From: Bacteroidota bacterium
Lineage (GTDB): Bacteria; Bacteroidota; Bacteroidia; Chitinophagales; Saprospiraceae
DNA length: 43,164 nt
Reading direction: 5' to 3'
Assembly: GCA_020160935.1 (NCBI GenBank)
Contig: JAIUPL010000013.1
Coordinates: 111,710 to 154,873 of the forward strand
Shown here: positions 42,632-43,164 of the stretch, one piece after another
How positions within the stretch are numbered: the stretch's first letter is position 1
Layout: each line of letters opens with the position of its first letter
The notes under the pieces: model-generated
Databases searched by the model: none
What the model was told of the DNA's origin: nothing
Seen by the model: only the letters and a program-made list of their open reading frames with translations
Made by a program: the position numbers and the translations under genes

Positions 42632-42987
42632 TTATCGGTTATTAGTTATTGGTTATCAGGGTGGGTAAGGAGAGATGGGTTTTTCAGGCTGGCGGCTCGG
42701 GAAAGGTTGAGAGGTTGAGAGGTTGAGGGGTTGAGGGGTTGAGGGGTTGAGGGGTTGAGAAGTTGAGGGGTTGAGAAGTTGAGGGGTTGAGGGGTTGAGG
42801 GGTTGAGAAGTTGAGGGGTTGAGATTCAATCTCTCTTGTGATGAAAAATCTCTCTTGATATTGAGTGGCTGAATCTCAACCCCTCAACCCCTCAACCCCT
42901 CAACTTCTCAACCTTCCCCGAGCCGCCAGCCTGAAAAACCCATCACCCCTTACCCACCCTGATAACCAATAACTAATAACCGATAAC
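42631..42987. repeat. Two-layer word palindrome, gttatcg + ggggttga
   Basis: Outer arms 42631-42719 and 42899-42987 match over about 87 bp with about four mismatches: 7-nt units gttatcg/gttatta/gttattg, then unique sequence (gggtttttcaggctggcgg). An inner layer has 8-nt ggggttga units, about 14 on the left (to 42822) and about 5 on the right (from 42876). Central loop about 50 nt. It fills the convergent gap. Confidence 0.95.
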
Positions 42988-42991
42988 CAAA

Positions 42992-43164
42992 TCACTGTTC
43001 TTCCGGCCGCCCCAATATCTTCCCATCATTAAACATCTTCTGCATCTCCGCTTCCTCTTTTTTCTCTTCCTCCGTGGGCGCTTCGAGGTTCATATTCGAC
43101 AAATCGGGTTGCCCGGCATCGACCCAGGCGGTATACCAGGCCGAACTAACGGCATGGATAGCAG
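42992..43164 (-). CDS. C-terminal end of a protein, possibly S1/P1 nuclease / phospholipase C-like
   Basis: Only the last 57 codons are inside the window; the start lies beyond the right edge. They read AIHAVSSAWYTAWVDAGQPD, then a charged tail (EEEKKEEAEMQKMFNDGKI) ending RPEEQ. The SAWYTAWVDAGQPDL pattern is what I recall from the zinc-dependent phospholipase C / S1-P1 nuclease group in this phylum, but this is a tentative call from a fragment. Confidence 0.4.
   Translation of the reverse strand, partial: AIHAVSSAWYTAWVDAGQPDLSNMNLEAPTEEEKKEEAEMQKMFNDGKILGRPEEQ

Noticed and set aside
42711-42912. Tandem words as a CRISPR array
   Set aside because: Units are 7-10 nt without spacers and invert at the centre; no cas gene in the window.
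1-43164. tRNA or rRNA genes
   Set aside because: No cloverleaf with T-loop GGTTCGA-type motif or conserved rRNA stretch was found by eye.

Overview
This window reads as a chromosomal piece of a Bacteroidota genome, most likely a Saprospiria-like lineage (inference). The evidence is four type IX secretion (T9SS) items (PorP/SprF, PorW/SprE, a PorE-like OmpA protein and an amylase with a C-terminal sorting domain), Bacteroidota-type promoters (TAnnTTTG near -7), few Shine-Dalgarno sites, and a bactofilin, tgt, obgE and topoisomerase IV set of Bacteroidota type. No tRNA, rRNA, transposase, prophage or CRISPR array was seen.

Layout. 1-1.7 kb: bactofilin (cut by the window edge) and porP. 2.1-5.9 kb: minus-strand operon deoC, SPOR protein, rodA, tgt. 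6.1-8.1 kb: obgE divergent from a LOG-family gene. 8.4-11.8 kb: an effector-associated-domain/winged-helix protein and topoisomerase IV subunit A. 12.1-20.1 kb: a VOC protein divergent from a tripartite efflux operon (tetR, tolC-like, hlyD-like, a paiB-like gene, RND pump). 20.3-25 kb: a FAD oxidoreductase, a small membrane protein, then xylulokinase and xylose isomerase. 25.1-28.2 kb (minus): Gfo/Idh oxidoreductase, astacin-like lipoprotein protease, a short XdhC-like remnant. 28.4-36 kb (plus): a structured-RNA candidate, sugar nucleotidyltransferase, porW, a small lipoprotein, a porE-like gene. 36.3-43.2 kb: secreted amylase, dipeptide epimerase, small alpha/beta protein, lipid kinase, stand-alone HsdR_N-type nuclease, and the C-terminus of a further gene.

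The most unusual content lies between the genes. Most intergenic gaps carry inverted repeats. Many arms are tandem copies of a short word, usually 7 nt and different from locus to locus (gagttat, gtgagag, gtgagta, agtcctg, aaggggc, gttatcg; also an 8-nt ggggttga and a 10-nt tgatgagggt). On the coding strand the word follows a stop codon, and its reverse complement precedes the next start codon or, between convergent genes, follows the opposing stop. Several arms are perfect over 59-60 bp and abut the stop or start codons, and some words run into the coding ends. Other gaps hold non-tandem long palindromes (32870-33022, 36107-36329, 42017-42177). These would form long RNA stems at gene borders. 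I do not know a described system with this architecture; it is the main candidate for something new here.
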